DNA of 64,000 bases from Macrococcoides caseolyticum (GCF_021366795.1 NZ_JAHCPS010000009.1:1-64000); one strand, 5' to 3'; positions 47,366 through 57,779 are shown, counted from the first letter of the stretch. Numbers and translations: made by a program. The notes: generated by a model from the letters alone, not told the origin.

Positions 47366-48521
47366 ATTACCACTCGTAATGAAAGATTTATACGGGGAGA
47401 ACGTACTGTATTCTTCAAGACCTTCTTATACATATAACCCATGGCTTCAACCAGAGGAGCATCAGTCAAATATGCTGAGTGCAAGAGAATTATTGATTGC
47501 TGGAATGCCAGTTGTCGTGCATAAAGCGACAGTTACTGATAAGACCGAAGCGCTATTTAATGCGGTAGGGTTTGAGATGCCAGAAGGGTACAGAATATAT
47601 GAGACGCGTGAAGATTATGAACGCATATTACGCGAGGCAGTGGATAATGGAGAGAAGTTATTTTTTCAGTATGCACATGAAGCGTCATTAGTACCAGGTA
47701 ATCAATATGTTGTACCGCGAGAAAAATTCCTCGCATTAAATAATAAATCGATATTAGATCAATGGACGAAAGGCAAATATTTACCGAAACGTGATGTTGT
47801 ATCGATTGATAAATTCGAATCAGTTGTACGAGAGTGGACCTTACCATTTGTCATTAAACCGGGTGATGAACACCCGACGGCTGGTGGATATGGTGTAATG
47901 TTATGCTATACAGAAGAGGATGTTGAAAAGTCAATCGAACGCGTGAGAAAAGCAGAAGGTACGACACAGATGATTATTGAACAGTTTATTGAGCCTGTTA
48001 AGAATTATTGTGTACAGTATGCATACCGTGAAGGTGGTACGCCACAATTTATTGGTTGTAGTCATCAAATTACTGAAAAATATGGCAAATACCGTGGTAA
48101 TATTATTGATCATGATATCCCGCAAGATGTCATTGATGTTGGCCTGGAAATTATGCAAAACGGTGTTGAGGCCGGATATGTTGGTATTGCAGGCTTTGAT
48201 TTGCTCGTAGATATAGAGGGCGCAATCTATGCAATCGATTTAAATTTTAGACAAAATGGCTCAAGTTCATTGCTATTACTGGATAGTGTGTTGAATGGTG
48301 GCTATAAGAAGTTTTTAGCGTATTATAGCAAAGGTGATAACGAAGCATTTTACAACGCAATATTGGAAGAAGTAAAAGCAGGTTATTTATTCCCTTTAGC
48401 ATATTATGATGGAGATTATAGAGAAAAGAATGGATTCCCATCACGTTTTGTATGTATTTGGCATGGAGATGAGCGAATCATTGATGAACGAATGAAGAAT
48501 TTTGAAAGTGAGATATTATAA
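47346..48521 (+). CDS. ATP-grasp ligase of unknown substrate
   Basis: A 391-residue ATP-grasp-fold enzyme. Nucleotide-binding parts are FVIKPGDEHPTAGGYGVML (about 160-180, Lys), MIIEQFIEPVKNYCVQYAY (Glu/phosphate side) and AIDLNFRQNGSSS (Asn-x-Arg metal site). Enzymes of this fold ligate a carboxylate to an amine; some Bacillus members are L-amino acid ligases that make Met-containing dipeptides. The gene overlaps the M20 hydrolase gene by 20 bp and has AAGGAG, so both proteins are co-expressed from the SAM-riboswitch transcript. Ligation and hydrolysis would be opposing activities. Substrate not known. Confidence 0.82.
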   Translation: MAKQINKLPLVMKDLYGENVLYSSRPSYTYNPWLQPEEHQSNMLSARELLIAGMPVVVHKATVTDKTEALFNAVGFEMPEGYRIYETREDYERILREAVDNGEKLFFQYAHEASLVPGNQYVVPREKFLALNNKSILDQWTKGKYLPKRDVVSIDKFESVVREWTLPFVIKPGDEHPTAGGYGVMLCYTEEDVEKSIERVRKAEGTTQMIIEQFIEPVKNYCVQYAYREGGTPQFIGCSHQITEKYGKYRGNIIDHDIPQDVIDVGLEIMQNGVEAGYVGIAGFDLLVDIEGAIYAIDLNFRQNGSSSLLLLDSVLNGGYKKFLAYYSKGDNEAFYNAILEEVKAGYLFPLAYYDGDYREKNGFPSRFVCIWHGDERIIDERMKNFESEIL

Positions 48522-48522
48522 T

Positions 48523-48630
48523 ATGTCAAAGAAAAGTAATAGCACAGGCACTGCAGTTGCAGTAACATTGATAAGTGCAACACTCATACCATTTTTGTTT
48601 AGTTTAGTGAAATTGATCGGTAAGAAATAA
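48523..48630 (+). CDS. 35-residue hydrophobic single-span membrane peptide
   Basis: MSKKSNSTGTAVAVTLISAT followed by LIPFLFSLVKLIGKK: a basic N-terminus, a 20-residue hydrophobic span (about 11-31) and a basic end. It begins one base after the ATP-grasp stop codon, and a strong terminator follows directly, so it is placed as the third gene of the riboswitch operon. The ribosome-binding site is weak (AGTGAG), consistent with translational coupling. Could be a membrane subunit or partner, or a non-coding remnant; no family recognised. Confidence 0.55.
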   Translation: MSKKSNSTGTAVAVTLISATLIPFLFSLVKLIGKK

Positions 48631-48631
48631 G

Positions 48632-48671
48632 AAAATGCTTCGTTACTCGAGTGAGTAGCGAAGCATTTTTT
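48632..48671 (+). terminator. Terminator of the SAM-riboswitch operon
   Basis: AAATGCTTCGTTACTC pairs with GAGTAGCGAAGCATTT (one G-U) followed by T6; likely also stops coaW transcription. Confidence 0.85.
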
Positions 48672-48727
48672 AAATTTGACATGTATCCCGAAGAGCTGTA
48701 TCAGCCTACTTTGAAATGCTTGGTAGA

Positions 48728-49540
48728 TTAAGCTTCATCCATTAATCTCAGCGTACCAACAGCACCTGAATATTCACCATTTTCAATGAAATACGGTTTG
48801 AAATTACGAAGGACTGTATAGTTCATCACAATATCACGGAGTAACGTATTGTTTAAGAAACTTGATCCGATATAAACGACATATTCAGCGCCAAATTCGC
48901 GTGCAGCATGTATTGACACGGTTGTTACTGTTTCACCGACAACACCAAGTACGGATGCAATTTTATCGGCATCTGTAAAGTGCTCTGTATCTTTGTTGTG
49001 TAATACATTACCAAAGTTTGCAGCTGTCAGTTCACCAGGAATAGGTGTTTTATCGCCTTTATAAATGTGTTTTACTTTTAAGTCGATAATATCACGGTTA
49101 CCTTCTTTGGCTAAGTTGACGATATCTTCATATTGATCTAGACCTGTGAGCAAGTATGATAAGCCCATCATCATGCCTCCACCAACACCTGTACCACCAG
49201 CACGAATTTGTTTCCCTTCATTAACGAAATGAATAGACGTTCCCGTCCCAACATTGCTGAAAACAAATTTAGAAATATCAAGATTCATTTCGGTTAAAAA
49301 TGATTGAATCCCACGAAATGTTGCATCAAACTCAATCGATTGAAAGGCGTTTTGCGGAATTAAACTTTGTAAATACGTTGCTTTACCACCCGTAAGTGCA
49401 ACTTCAGCGTCAGGAACGGTTTTTAACCAATTAGCAACTTGTTCTATTTCTACGCTTGGTTGTTTTTTGAATGTAAACGTATTGTTTTCTAATATGGCGA
49501 TTTTAATTAATGTACCGCCGGCATCGATTCCAATTTTCAT
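48728..49540 (-). CDS. coaW: Type II pantothenate kinase
   Basis: Phosphorylates pantothenate in the first step of coenzyme A synthesis. The 270-residue ASKHA protein starts MKIGIDAGGTLIKIAI (phosphate 1), with SNVGTGTSIHFV and GGTGVGGGMMMGLSYLLTG (phosphate 2/adenosine). Staphylococci use this type II enzyme, which resists feedback by CoA. GAGG precedes the ATG. Confidence 0.93.
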   Translation of the reverse strand: MKIGIDAGGTLIKIAILENNTFTFKKQPSVEIEQVANWLKTVPDAEVALTGGKATYLQSLIPQNAFQSIEFDATFRGIQSFLTEMNLDISKFVFSNVGTGTSIHFVNEGKQIRAGGTGVGGGMMMGLSYLLTGLDQYEDIVNLAKEGNRDIIDLKVKHIYKGDKTPIPGELTAANFGNVLHNKDTEHFTDADKIASVLGVVGETVTTVSIHAAREFGAEYVVYIGSSFLNNTLLRDIVMNYTVLRNFKPYFIENGEYSGAVGTLRLMDEA

Positions 49541-49686
49541 ATGATTACCTCATTTAATTTGTTTTTCTCATTATACTATATTACTTTATGATTTGTGTCT
49601 TTTCGTAGTTATGTTTAAATTTTGTGATAATTTTATATGAATTAGGGTATAGAATAATAAAATTCATCCAAGACGGAGGCAACAGT

Positions 49687-50502
49687 ATGGAATTTATAGG
49701 TACACAAATAAAAATCGTACAATATAAAGAAGAATATCGCGCACAACTTGAGGCGTTTGAATTAACAGAAAGACAAATGATTTACTCATCATTACCATTA
49801 GAAGTGCTGGACGAAGGGCTTTTTGATCCGAATCGTAGACCGTGCATCGTACTCAATCACGATGATGAAGTCGTTGGATTTTTCGTACTGCATCAACATT
49901 ATCAGCACGAAGGATATGATACGCCTGTGAATGCGGTATACGTCCGAAGTTTATCAATTAACAATAAATTACAAGGACAAGGGTATGGGACAGAAATTAT
50001 GATGAATATCCCTGAATTCGCACAAAGCGTATTTCCGGATTTCGATCATTTATTTTTAGTGGTAGATGCAGAGAATCAAGGGGCATGGAACTTGTATGAG
50101 CGTGCTGGATTTATGCATTTAGCGACAAATCCAAACGGCCCAATTGGTAAAGAGCGTTTGTATTACTTAGATTTAGATGCGAAGTATGTATCGAAATTAC
50201 GTTTAGTGTTAGAGGGTGACATCGTACGTTTATTGAAAGATGAAGACGAAGTAGGTACGGTAGAACTAGCGGTAAATGATAAAGTGGCCGTGTTAAAAGC
50301 GATGAATATTCTGGAAGATGTGGAGACGATTCGAGAGAACGTATTGCGTCAAATTGCAACGTTTGTCCGTAAACATTATCAAGATGTTGTACAAATAGAA
50401 GCAGATGTCCCAGAGGATTTGATGGATGTGTATTTAAATAATAACTTTGTTGCGATGGATGTAGAACGTCCTCATTATTTAACGAAATTAATTCGTTATT
50501 AA
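49687..50502 (+). CDS. GNAT acetyltransferase with C-terminal extension
   Basis: A 271-residue protein. Residues 1-165 form a GNAT domain with acetyl-CoA motif VRSLSINNKLQGQGYGTEIM (about 78-98) and LVVDAENQGAWNLYERAGF. The C-terminal ~100 residues (LRLVLEGDIVRLLKDEDEVGTVEL) are a separate unrecognised domain. The ATG at 49687 is preceded by GGAGG; an upstream ATG at 49624 lacks one. It sits upstream of rpoE, possibly monocistronic. Acceptor unknown. Confidence 0.85.
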   Translation: MEFIGTQIKIVQYKEEYRAQLEAFELTERQMIYSSLPLEVLDEGLFDPNRRPCIVLNHDDEVVGFFVLHQHYQHEGYDTPVNAVYVRSLSINNKLQGQGYGTEIMMNIPEFAQSVFPDFDHLFLVVDAENQGAWNLYERAGFMHLATNPNGPIGKERLYYLDLDAKYVSKLRLVLEGDIVRLLKDEDEVGTVELAVNDKVAVLKAMNILEDVETIRENVLRQIATFVRKHYQDVVQIEADVPEDLMDVYLNNNFVAMDVERPHYLTKLIRY

Positions 50503-50577
50503 TCTTGCTTTAAAGGTCATTTTCTTGATATGATGTAGTGTGAACTTAAACTAGCATAGTTTGAAAGGACGAAGAAA

Positions 50578-51099
50578 ATGAAAATCTCTGAATATACAAA
50601 AGAAATGATAGATGAAAACTCATTTATCGATTTAGCTTATATTTATCTAACTGAAAAAGGTAAAGAAGTTAACCTTTATGATTTAATCGACGAATTCCAG
50701 GCCATTGGTGAATACTCTAACGAAGAAATTGAAACACGTGTTGTTCAATTCTACACAGATTTAAATACAGATGGACGTTTCTTGTCAACGGGTGAATACA
50801 TGTGGGGCCTTCGTGACTGGTATTCAGTAGATGATATCGAAGAAAAAATTGCACCAACAGTTCAGAAATTCGAAGTGCTTGATGAAGATGATGAAGATGC
50901 TCCGAAAATTGCTTTACTTGGTGAAGATGAAGTTGAAGACGAACTTAATTTAGTAATCGATGAAGATGATGAAGAAAATGTTGATGCTGAAGATGAAGAA
51001 GTTGAAGACGAGTTAGAAGAAGCTGGTTTAGTCGTTGAAGCAGATGAATTTGATGATGAAGAAGATGAATTTGAAGATGAAGAAGAGGAAGAATTATAA
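50578..51099 (+). CDS. rpoE: RNA polymerase delta subunit
   Basis: A 173-residue protein with an N-terminal globular HARE-HTH domain (about 1-90; MWGLRDWYS) and a long Asp/Glu-rich disordered tail. It binds RNA polymerase, displacing nucleic acid and increasing recycling and promoter selectivity in Firmicutes. Placement before pyrG is the conserved Firmicute order. Confidence 0.95.
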   Translation: MKISEYTKEMIDENSFIDLAYIYLTEKGKEVNLYDLIDEFQAIGEYSNEEIETRVVQFYTDLNTDGRFLSTGEYMWGLRDWYSVDDIEEKIAPTVQKFEVLDEDDEDAPKIALLGEDEVEDELNLVIDEDDEENVDAEDEEVEDELEEAGLVVEADEFDDEEDEFEDEEEEEL

Positions 51100-51105
51100 T
51101 CTTAG

Positions 51106-51148
51106 TTGACATTAGTACAAAAAATGATTATTATTTTACTTGGGCTCC
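51106..51148 (+). promoter_or_regulatory. pyrG promoter with GGGC start for CTP-sensitive reiterative initiation
   Basis: TTGACA (51106-51111), 17 bp, TATTAT (51129-51134), and a start region GGGCTCC (51142-51148). In Bacillus the same GGGCUC 5' end drives repetitive G addition at low CTP, forming an antiterminator with the downstream C/U tract. Confidence 0.8.
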
Positions 51149-51176
51149 TTTAATTAGGACGAACGTATAAACTTAT

Positions 51177-51216
51177 GCGCTCCCTTTGCTTTTGCAAATG
51201 GAGTGCTTTTTTATTT
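51177..51216 (+). terminator. pyrG leader attenuator terminator
   Basis: GCGCTCCCTTTGC pairs with GCAAATGGAGTGC and is followed by T6; the CTCCC segment can pair with extra Gs added at the transcript start. Expression of pyrG thus rises when CTP falls. Confidence 0.8.
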
Positions 51217-51232
51217 TTTTCTGGGAGGTTAA

Positions 51233-52834
<1,602 letters not shown>

Positions 52835-52839
52835 TATTG

Positions 52840-52867
52840 AGACCGCCTTTATGGTGGTCTTTTTTTA
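52840..52867 (+). terminator. Terminator of pyrG
   Basis: AGACCGCC / GGTGGTCT stem with TTTAT loop and T7. Confidence 0.85.
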
Positions 52868-52873
52868 TCGCTA

Positions 52874-52891
52874 AGTTAACTTTTGTTAACT
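52874..52891. promoter_or_regulatory. Perfect inverted repeat upstream of the NERD gene
   Basis: AGTTAAC-TTTT-GTTAACT (7-4-7) 50 bp ahead of the start codon; candidate operator. Confidence 0.35.
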
Positions 52892-52940
52892 ATTGATTTT
52901 AATATGGTGATGTTGTAAATTTGATGTTAGGAGGTGGAAT

Positions 52941-53833
52941 ATGTTTCTTAAACATCATGAACCTGATAACAAGATAAAATATTTAATGAATGTTGATGGA
53001 AGATGTGAGTTAACTCCGGATGATAGGGTTACTTTATATGCGTATCAGATGGGGTATGAAGGTGAAAACTATTTTTATGAAATGTTAAATACAGTTGAAG
53101 GTTCAATAAAGCTGTGGGATATTACGTTGAAAGAATCGAGTAAAGCTCAATTTGATTTTTTAGTGATAGGTGGAGGCTGGATACTTCATTTTGATGTGAA
53201 AAATTATACAGGTGACTATACATATATTGATGGATTGTTTAAAAAAGATAACGGTAAAGTTGATCAAACAATCATCAGCCAACTGAAACGCGCGGATATT
53301 ATCTTACCTCAATTTTTAATGAAGAATGGTTTTAACCATCAGCATGAAAGTCGTATCATATTTGTGAATGAGCGTTTTAATTTGAAAAACTTTAATGGTG
53401 ACAACGCGATAAAATTCGCAGGACAAATTCCGTCTATTATTGAATACTTAAAACGATTAGGCCCCCAACCGATGAAGATTATCGCTTAGCACATGCGCTT
53501 ATCCAGGCGAATGATATAGAAGAGAGAAGATTTCCATATTATGATTACAGTCTGATGAAAAAAGGATATCGCTGTCCTGCATGTAGACGATTTGGGAAGG
53601 TGGAGGTGGTGGAACGCTTGAAATATGTAAAATGTATGTGCGGTAGGAAAATTAGTAAACTAGATTATATTACCGAATGTGCACAACAAGTTTGGATTTT
53701 AAAGAATGCACCGTTTCAAATTAAAGAGATTGCGGAATGGAGTAAATGTGAGTTGAAGACAGTACAAAGAGCCTTGAAGAAAAATTGTAGTTATAGTGGA
53801 ATGAATAAAGGGAGGAGTTATTGGTTTGATTGA
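52941..53833 (+). pseudogene. Frameshifted NERD-domain protein
   Basis: The first frame (52941-53489) encodes a NERD (nuclease-related) domain: EGENYFYEML, SKAQFDFLVIGGGWILHFDVKNYTGDY. The second frame continues as PPTDEDYRLAHALIQAND, then RRFPYYDYSLMKKGYRCPACRRFG, a zinc-ribbon-like C-terminus with Cys pairs and a helical end (to 53833). The frames meet at a C5 tract (53462-53466): one additional C would join them into a single ORF of about 297 codons. The break could be a real mutation, sequencing error or slippage. Whether the short N-terminal product works is unknown. A 62-bp repeat array lies immediately downstream. Confidence 0.8.
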
Positions 53834-53849
53834 AATGTTGGGTAACGTG

Positions 53850-54000
53850 TCCGATAAAGGTTATATATCGGACAAGATAAACCCGAAATGCCAACATACA
53901 AGTCAAACAAGTCCGATAAACCTAATATATCGGACAAGACAAACCCGAAATGCCAACATACAGGTCAAACAAGTCCGATAAACCTAATATATCGGACAAG
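53850..54000. repeat. 62-bp tandem repeat with hairpin (2.4 copies)
   Basis: Units start at 53850, 53912 and 53974. Each contains TCCGATA...TATCGGA, an 8-bp inverted repeat with GTCCGATA/TATCGGAC in copies 2 and 3, and two 38-nt spacers that are near identical. The hairpin loop reads AAAGGTTATA in copy 1 but AAACCTAATA in copies 2 and 3. Not CRISPR, because the spacers are not unique. Confidence 0.8.
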
Positions 54001-54045
54001 GTAGGTCACAATCATATTGTAATGTTAAATCTCACCCACAACCTT

Positions 54046-54540
54046 CTACTCTTCCACCAGCATCTCATGCATCACACTATATATCGCATAATAAATATAA
54101 TTCATCGCCATTACGTGTGGTGTGATAATGCGACTGAAGTCTTCAGTTGGTACAAGTGCTCGTGGAGTACTTAAATCAATGAAGTTCATAGCAGTAATAT
54201 CATCATGTCTATTGCATACTAATACATAATCAATATCGCGCGATTCTAAACTATCTACAAATTCGACTGTACATTCATCGTATACATCACTCATCACTAA
54301 CACACGGTCAGTTTTATCAACTAGTGCATCCGAAATATAAAAATCAACATCAAATAAGTTTTCTTTTCCGTTAACTACAAATGATTCGAAATGCTTCAAA
54401 TCACCAAAACCTTTAACGTATATCTTACCTTCACCCACAACTGCTTGTGCGAGTAATCTTCCTGCAATATCTAATTCTGTTTCTTGCATATCTATTTTTT
54501 TAAAGATACCATTAAGTTGCGTACCCAGTATTTTAAGCAT
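54046..54540 (-). CDS. DUF2529 family protein (YwjG-like)
   Basis: A 164-residue protein matching, from memory, the DUF2529/YwjG family that neighbours spo0F and fbaA in Bacillus; SIS-like phosphosugar fold suspected. Sequence features include LLAQAVVGEGKIYVKGFGDLKHFE and RVLVMSDVYDE. Function unknown. Start codon ATG at 54540 preceded by AGAAGG. It is divergent from the Spo0F-like gene by 64 bp. Confidence 0.75.
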   Translation of the reverse strand: MLKILGTQLNGIFKKIDMQETELDIAGRLLAQAVVGEGKIYVKGFGDLKHFESFVVNGKENLFDVDFYISDALVDKTDRVLVMSDVYDECTVEFVDSLESRDIDYVLVCNRHDDITAMNFIDLSTPRALVPTEDFSRIITPHVMAMNYIYYAIYSVMHEMLVEE

Positions 54541-54604
54541 GATAAACCTTCTTTCTAATATTCTTAATACATATCATATCATAAATGAATGGAGAAAGTA
54601 TCAC

Positions 54605-54952
54605 ATGAAAATATTAGTCATTGATGACGAACCTAATATTCGTTTGTTGTTGCAAGAGATATTTGTTCTGAAAGGTTATGAAGCCGATCTGGCTGAAAAT
54701 GGCATAGAAGGCTTAAGATTAATTAAAGAAAATCATTATGATTTAGTATTGCTTGACCGGAAAATGCCTGTAATGTCTGGCGATGAAACGTTAATTGAAA
54801 TAAGAAAATTCTCAGATGTGCCTGTATTTCTTGTATCGGCTTTCCAGACGGATGGTCAAATTCAGGCAATTATTGCAAAAGGTGCGACAGGCGTATTAAT
54901 GAAGCCGTTTACAATTGACGAAGTTGTGAAAATCGCTGAAAAGTTTTCATAA
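54605..54952 (+). CDS. Single-domain Spo0F-like response regulator
   Basis: A 115-residue stand-alone receiver: acidic pocket IDDEP (7-9), phospho-acceptor Asp51 in DLVLLDRKMPVMSGDE, Ser in FLVSAFQTDG, Lys in LMKPFTIDEV. N-terminal IRLLLQEIFVLKGYEADLAENG resembles Spo0F closely, and the position between DUF2529 and fba is that of Bacillus spo0F. There is no output domain. It would act in a phosphorelay or bind another protein. The ATG at 54605 has GGAGA upstream; the ORF extends to 54539 without a good site. Confidence 0.85.
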   Translation: MKILVIDDEPNIRLLLQEIFVLKGYEADLAENGIEGLRLIKENHYDLVLLDRKMPVMSGDETLIEIRKFSDVPVFLVSAFQTDGQIQAIIAKGATGVLMKPFTIDEVVKIAEKFS

Positions 54953-54987
54953 ATGCCACCATAAAGCATGCAAATGAACTTGTGAAG

Positions 54988-54996
54988 TGCTATACT
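54988..54996 (+). promoter_or_regulatory. Extended -10 promoter of fba
   Basis: TGCTATACT has the TGN extension and a good -10. A hairpin-forming palindrome GTGCTTAAGCAC (55012-55023) lies in the short leader just before the ribosome-binding site. Confidence 0.5.
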
Positions 54997-55043
54997 AACT
55001 TTATAAAAATAGTGCTTAAGCACAAACGAGGAGGATATTATCC

Positions 55044-55901
55044 ATGCCATTAGTTTCTATGAAAGAAATGTTAATCAAAGCTAAAGAAGGTGGTTATGCT
55101 GTTGGTCAATACAACCTTAACAACCTAGAGTACACTCAAGCAATCTTAGGTGCATCTCAAGAAGAAAATGCTCCAGTTATTTTAGGTGTTTCTGAAGGCG
55201 CTGCTAAATATATGGGTGGTTTCTACACAGTAGTAAAAATGGTTGAAGGTTTAATGCACGACATGAACATCACTGTTCCTGTAGCAATTCATTTAGACCA
55301 CGGTTCAAGTTTTGAAAACTGTAAAGCTGCGATTGACGCTGGATTTACTTCTGTTATGATTGATGCTTCTCATCATTCATTCGAAGAGAACGTTGAAATT
55401 ACAAGTAAAGTTGTTGAATACGCACATTCTAAAGGTGTTTCTGTTGAAGCAGAATTAGGTCGCGTAGGTGGACAAGAAGATGATGTAGTATCAGACGGTG
55501 TTGTATACGCAGATGCTGCAGAGTGTAAAGAATTAGTTGAAAAAACAGGTATCGATTGTTTAGCACCTGCTTTAGGTTCAGTTCACGGTCCTTACAAAGG
55601 TGAACCAAACTTAGGATTCAAAGAAATGGAAGAAATTGGTAAGGAAACTGGTTTACCATTAGTATTACACGGTGGTACTGGTATCCCAACAAAAGATATC
55701 GTGAAATCAATTTCTTTAGGTACTGCTAAAATCAACGTAAATACTGAAAACCAAATTGCTTCAGCGAAAGCTGTTCGCGAAACATTAAACAATGATTCTG
55801 AAGTTTACGATCCACGTAAATACTTAGGACCAGCTCGTGAAGCAATTAAAGCAACTGTTAAAGGTAAAATTCAAGAGTTCGGTACTTCAAACAAAGCATA
55901 A
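55044..55901 (+). CDS. fba: Class II fructose-1,6-bisphosphate aldolase
   Basis: Cleaves fructose-1,6-bisphosphate to DHAP and GAP in glycolysis. A 285-residue zinc TIM-barrel enzyme: HLDHGSS (Zn His), [23 protein letters not shown] and NVNTENQ are conserved. GAGGAGG ribosome-binding site. Codon use is strongly biased, as for highly expressed genes. Confidence 0.96.
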   Translation: MPLVSMKEMLIKAKEGGYAVGQYNLNNLEYTQAILGASQEENAPVILGVSEGAAKYMGGFYTVVKMVEGLMHDMNITVPVAIHLDHGSSFENCKAAIDAGFTSVMIDASHHSFEENVEITSKVVEYAHSKGVSVEAELGRVGGQEDDVVSDGVVYADAAECKELVEKTGIDCLAPALGSVHGPYKGEPNLGFKEMEEIGKETGLPLVLHGGTGIPTKDIVKSISLGTAKINVNTENQIASAKAVRETLNNDSEVYDPRKYLGPAREAIKATVKGKIQEFGTSNKA

Positions 55902-55915
55902 TTTATAATAATGTT

Positions 55916-55952
55916 AAAGGTTGGTGCACATCATGCACCAACCTTTTTTTTC
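55916..55952 (+). terminator. Terminator of fba
   Basis: AAAGGTTGGTGCA / TGCACCAACCTTT with CATCA loop and T8. Confidence 0.9.
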
Positions 55953-56000
55953 TTGACTAATTTTACCCTGTAGATTATATTTGATTTCATGCTTTTTATT

Positions 56001-56030
56001 TTGCATAACTAAAATGAATTAGTTTATAAT
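56001..56030 (+). promoter_or_regulatory. murZ promoter
   Basis: TTGCAT (56001-56006), 18 bp, TATAAT (56025-56030). Confidence 0.6.
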
Positions 56031-56086
56031 AGAAAATAATAGACATTTGTGTTTACGTGTGTGATTAAAGTTAAAGGAGTACTACT

Positions 56087-57346
56087 ATGTCAGAAGAAGT
56101 AATTAAAATAAGAGGTGGCAATCCTCTTAAAGGTTCGGTTCAAATTAGTGGTGCGAAGAATAGTGCAGTAGCATTAATTCCAGCAACATTAATGGCCAAT
56201 AGCCCTGTCACATTAGAAGGTTTACCGGAAATTTCAGATGTTGTAACTTTAATGAGTTTATTAGAAGATTTAAATATTACGACAACGCTAGAAGGAGATC
56301 GTTTAACAGTTGATCCATCAAATGCTGTTAATATGCCGCTCCCTAATCATAAAGTTCAATCATTACGTGCATCATATTATATGATGGGTGCAATGCTTGG
56401 GAAGTTTAAAAAATGTGTCATCGGTTTACCTGGAGGTTGTCCTTTAGGACCTCGTCCAATCGACCAGCATATTAAAGGATTTGAAGCTTTAGGTGCTACT
56501 GTTACGAATGAAGCAGGTGGCATGTATTTAGAAGCGAAAGAATTAAAGGGTGCTAAAATTTTCTTAGATGTTGTTTCAGTTGGTGCTACGATTAATATTA
56601 TGCTTGCCGCTTCAATGGCAAAAGGTAAGACAGTCATCGAAAATGCAGCGAAAGAACCGGAAATTGTTGATGTAGCAACTCTTTTAAACAATATGGGTGC
56701 AAAAATACGTGGTGCAGGTACAGACACACTTAAAATTGAGGGTGTTGAATCCCTTAGTGGCACAACACACACGATTATCCCTGACAGAATTGAAGCAGGT
56801 ACTTATATGTGTGCCGCTGCCATGATGGGTGAAGAAGTACTGATTGAAAATATCATTCCATTACATATGGAACCATTAACAGCAAAATTAATTGAAATGG
56901 GTGTTAATGTACAGATAGGTGAAGATAAAGCACTGATTTCAAAACCAGAACAATATCATCCTGTTACAATTACGACAAATGTATATCCTGGTTTTGCAAC
57001 AGATTTACAGCAACCGTTTACTCCGTTATTATTTATGGCAGAAGGTCAAAGTACGATTACAGATACAATTTATCCAGCACGTTTTAAACATGTAGATGAA
57101 TTATCACGTATGAACGGTGATATTACTGAAGTTGGTGGAACAGCAACAATCAAACCGTCACGATTATCCGGTGCAGAAGTAGCAGCTAGTGATTTACGAG
57201 CAGGTGCTTGTCTTGTCATTGCAGGTCTTGCAGCTGAAGGTGTTACTACTGTATATAACGTGAGACATATCGATAGAGGATATAGTGGGATTGTTGAAAA
57301 GTTAAAAGCCCTAGGTGCAGATATTTGGAGAGAAACAATTCAATAA
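56087..57346 (+). CDS. murZ: UDP-N-acetylglucosamine 1-carboxyvinyltransferase (MurZ/MurA2)
   Basis: First committed step of peptidoglycan synthesis, enolpyruvyl transfer from PEP to UDP-GlcNAc. A 419-residue protein with [29 protein letters not shown] and the catalytic Cys in [16 protein letters not shown], the fosfomycin target. Its site beside fba is the MurZ (murAB) position in Firmicutes; a second copy (murA) is expected elsewhere. Confidence 0.95.
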   Translation: MSEEVIKIRGGNPLKGSVQISGAKNSAVALIPATLMANSPVTLEGLPEISDVVTLMSLLEDLNITTTLEGDRLTVDPSNAVNMPLPNHKVQSLRASYYMMGAMLGKFKKCVIGLPGGCPLGPRPIDQHIKGFEALGATVTNEAGGMYLEAKELKGAKIFLDVVSVGATINIMLAASMAKGKTVIENAAKEPEIVDVATLLNNMGAKIRGAGTDTLKIEGVESLSGTTHTIIPDRIEAGTYMCAAAMMGEEVLIENIIPLHMEPLTAKLIEMGVNVQIGEDKALISKPEQYHPVTITTNVYPGFATDLQQPFTPLLFMAEGQSTITDTIYPARFKHVDELSRMNGDITEVGGTATIKPSRLSGAEVAASDLRAGACLVIAGLAAEGVTTVYNVRHIDRGYSGIVEKLKALGADIWRETIQ

Positions 57347-57349
57347 TAC

Positions 57350-57374
57350 AAAAAAACGGCAATAGCCGTTTTTT
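57350..57374 (+). terminator. Terminator of murZ
   Basis: AAAAAACGGC / GCCGTTTTTT with AATA loop. Confidence 0.85.
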
Positions 57375-57448
57375 CTTTTGGATATAAAAATTATATTTGA
57401 TATATTTTGTATATCGTAGTACACTATAAGTATAAAGAGGTGATTAAT

Positions 57449-57778
57449 ATGGAAATTTGTCCGTATTTAGAAGAAACATTTAAGATTCTTGGTCGAAGCT
57501 GGAATGGCCTTCTCATAAATTATTTATCGCGTTCAGAAGATCGCTCTGCGCACTTTTCTGATATGAAGCGTGACTTAAAATCGATTACGCCACGTGCGTT
57601 AAGTTTGAAATTAAGTGAGCTCGCTGAATGGGGGTTAGTTGAAAAGAAAGTCATTTCAACAACACCACTTTCAATAAAATATGTGTTAACTGATAAGGGT
57701 TACGCTTTATCTGAAGCGATGCATCCGATTGAAGAATGGGCACAACAGCATTTAGAACTAAATGAGAAAAAAGCTTAA
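57449..57778 (+). CDS. HxlR-family transcriptional regulator
   Basis: A 109-residue winged-helix protein. N-terminal MEICPYLEETFKILGRSWNGLLINYL has the conserved Cys-Pro (Cys4) typical of HxlR regulators that sense thiol-reactive electrophiles or aldehydes, and SDMKRDLKSITPRALSLKLSELAEWGLVEKK is the wHTH. GAGGTG precedes the ATG at 57449. Just upstream, TACACTATAAGTA (57420-57432) is a possible operator. No divergent target gene is visible. Confidence 0.85.
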   Translation: MEICPYLEETFKILGRSWNGLLINYLSRSEDRSAHFSDMKRDLKSITPRALSLKLSELAEWGLVEKKVISTTPLSIKYVLTDKGYALSEAMHPIEEWAQQHLELNEKKA

Positions 57779-57779
57779 C

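Noticed and set aside
53850-54000. Possible CRISPR array
   Set aside because: Only 2-3 copies, spacers nearly identical, and no cas genes.
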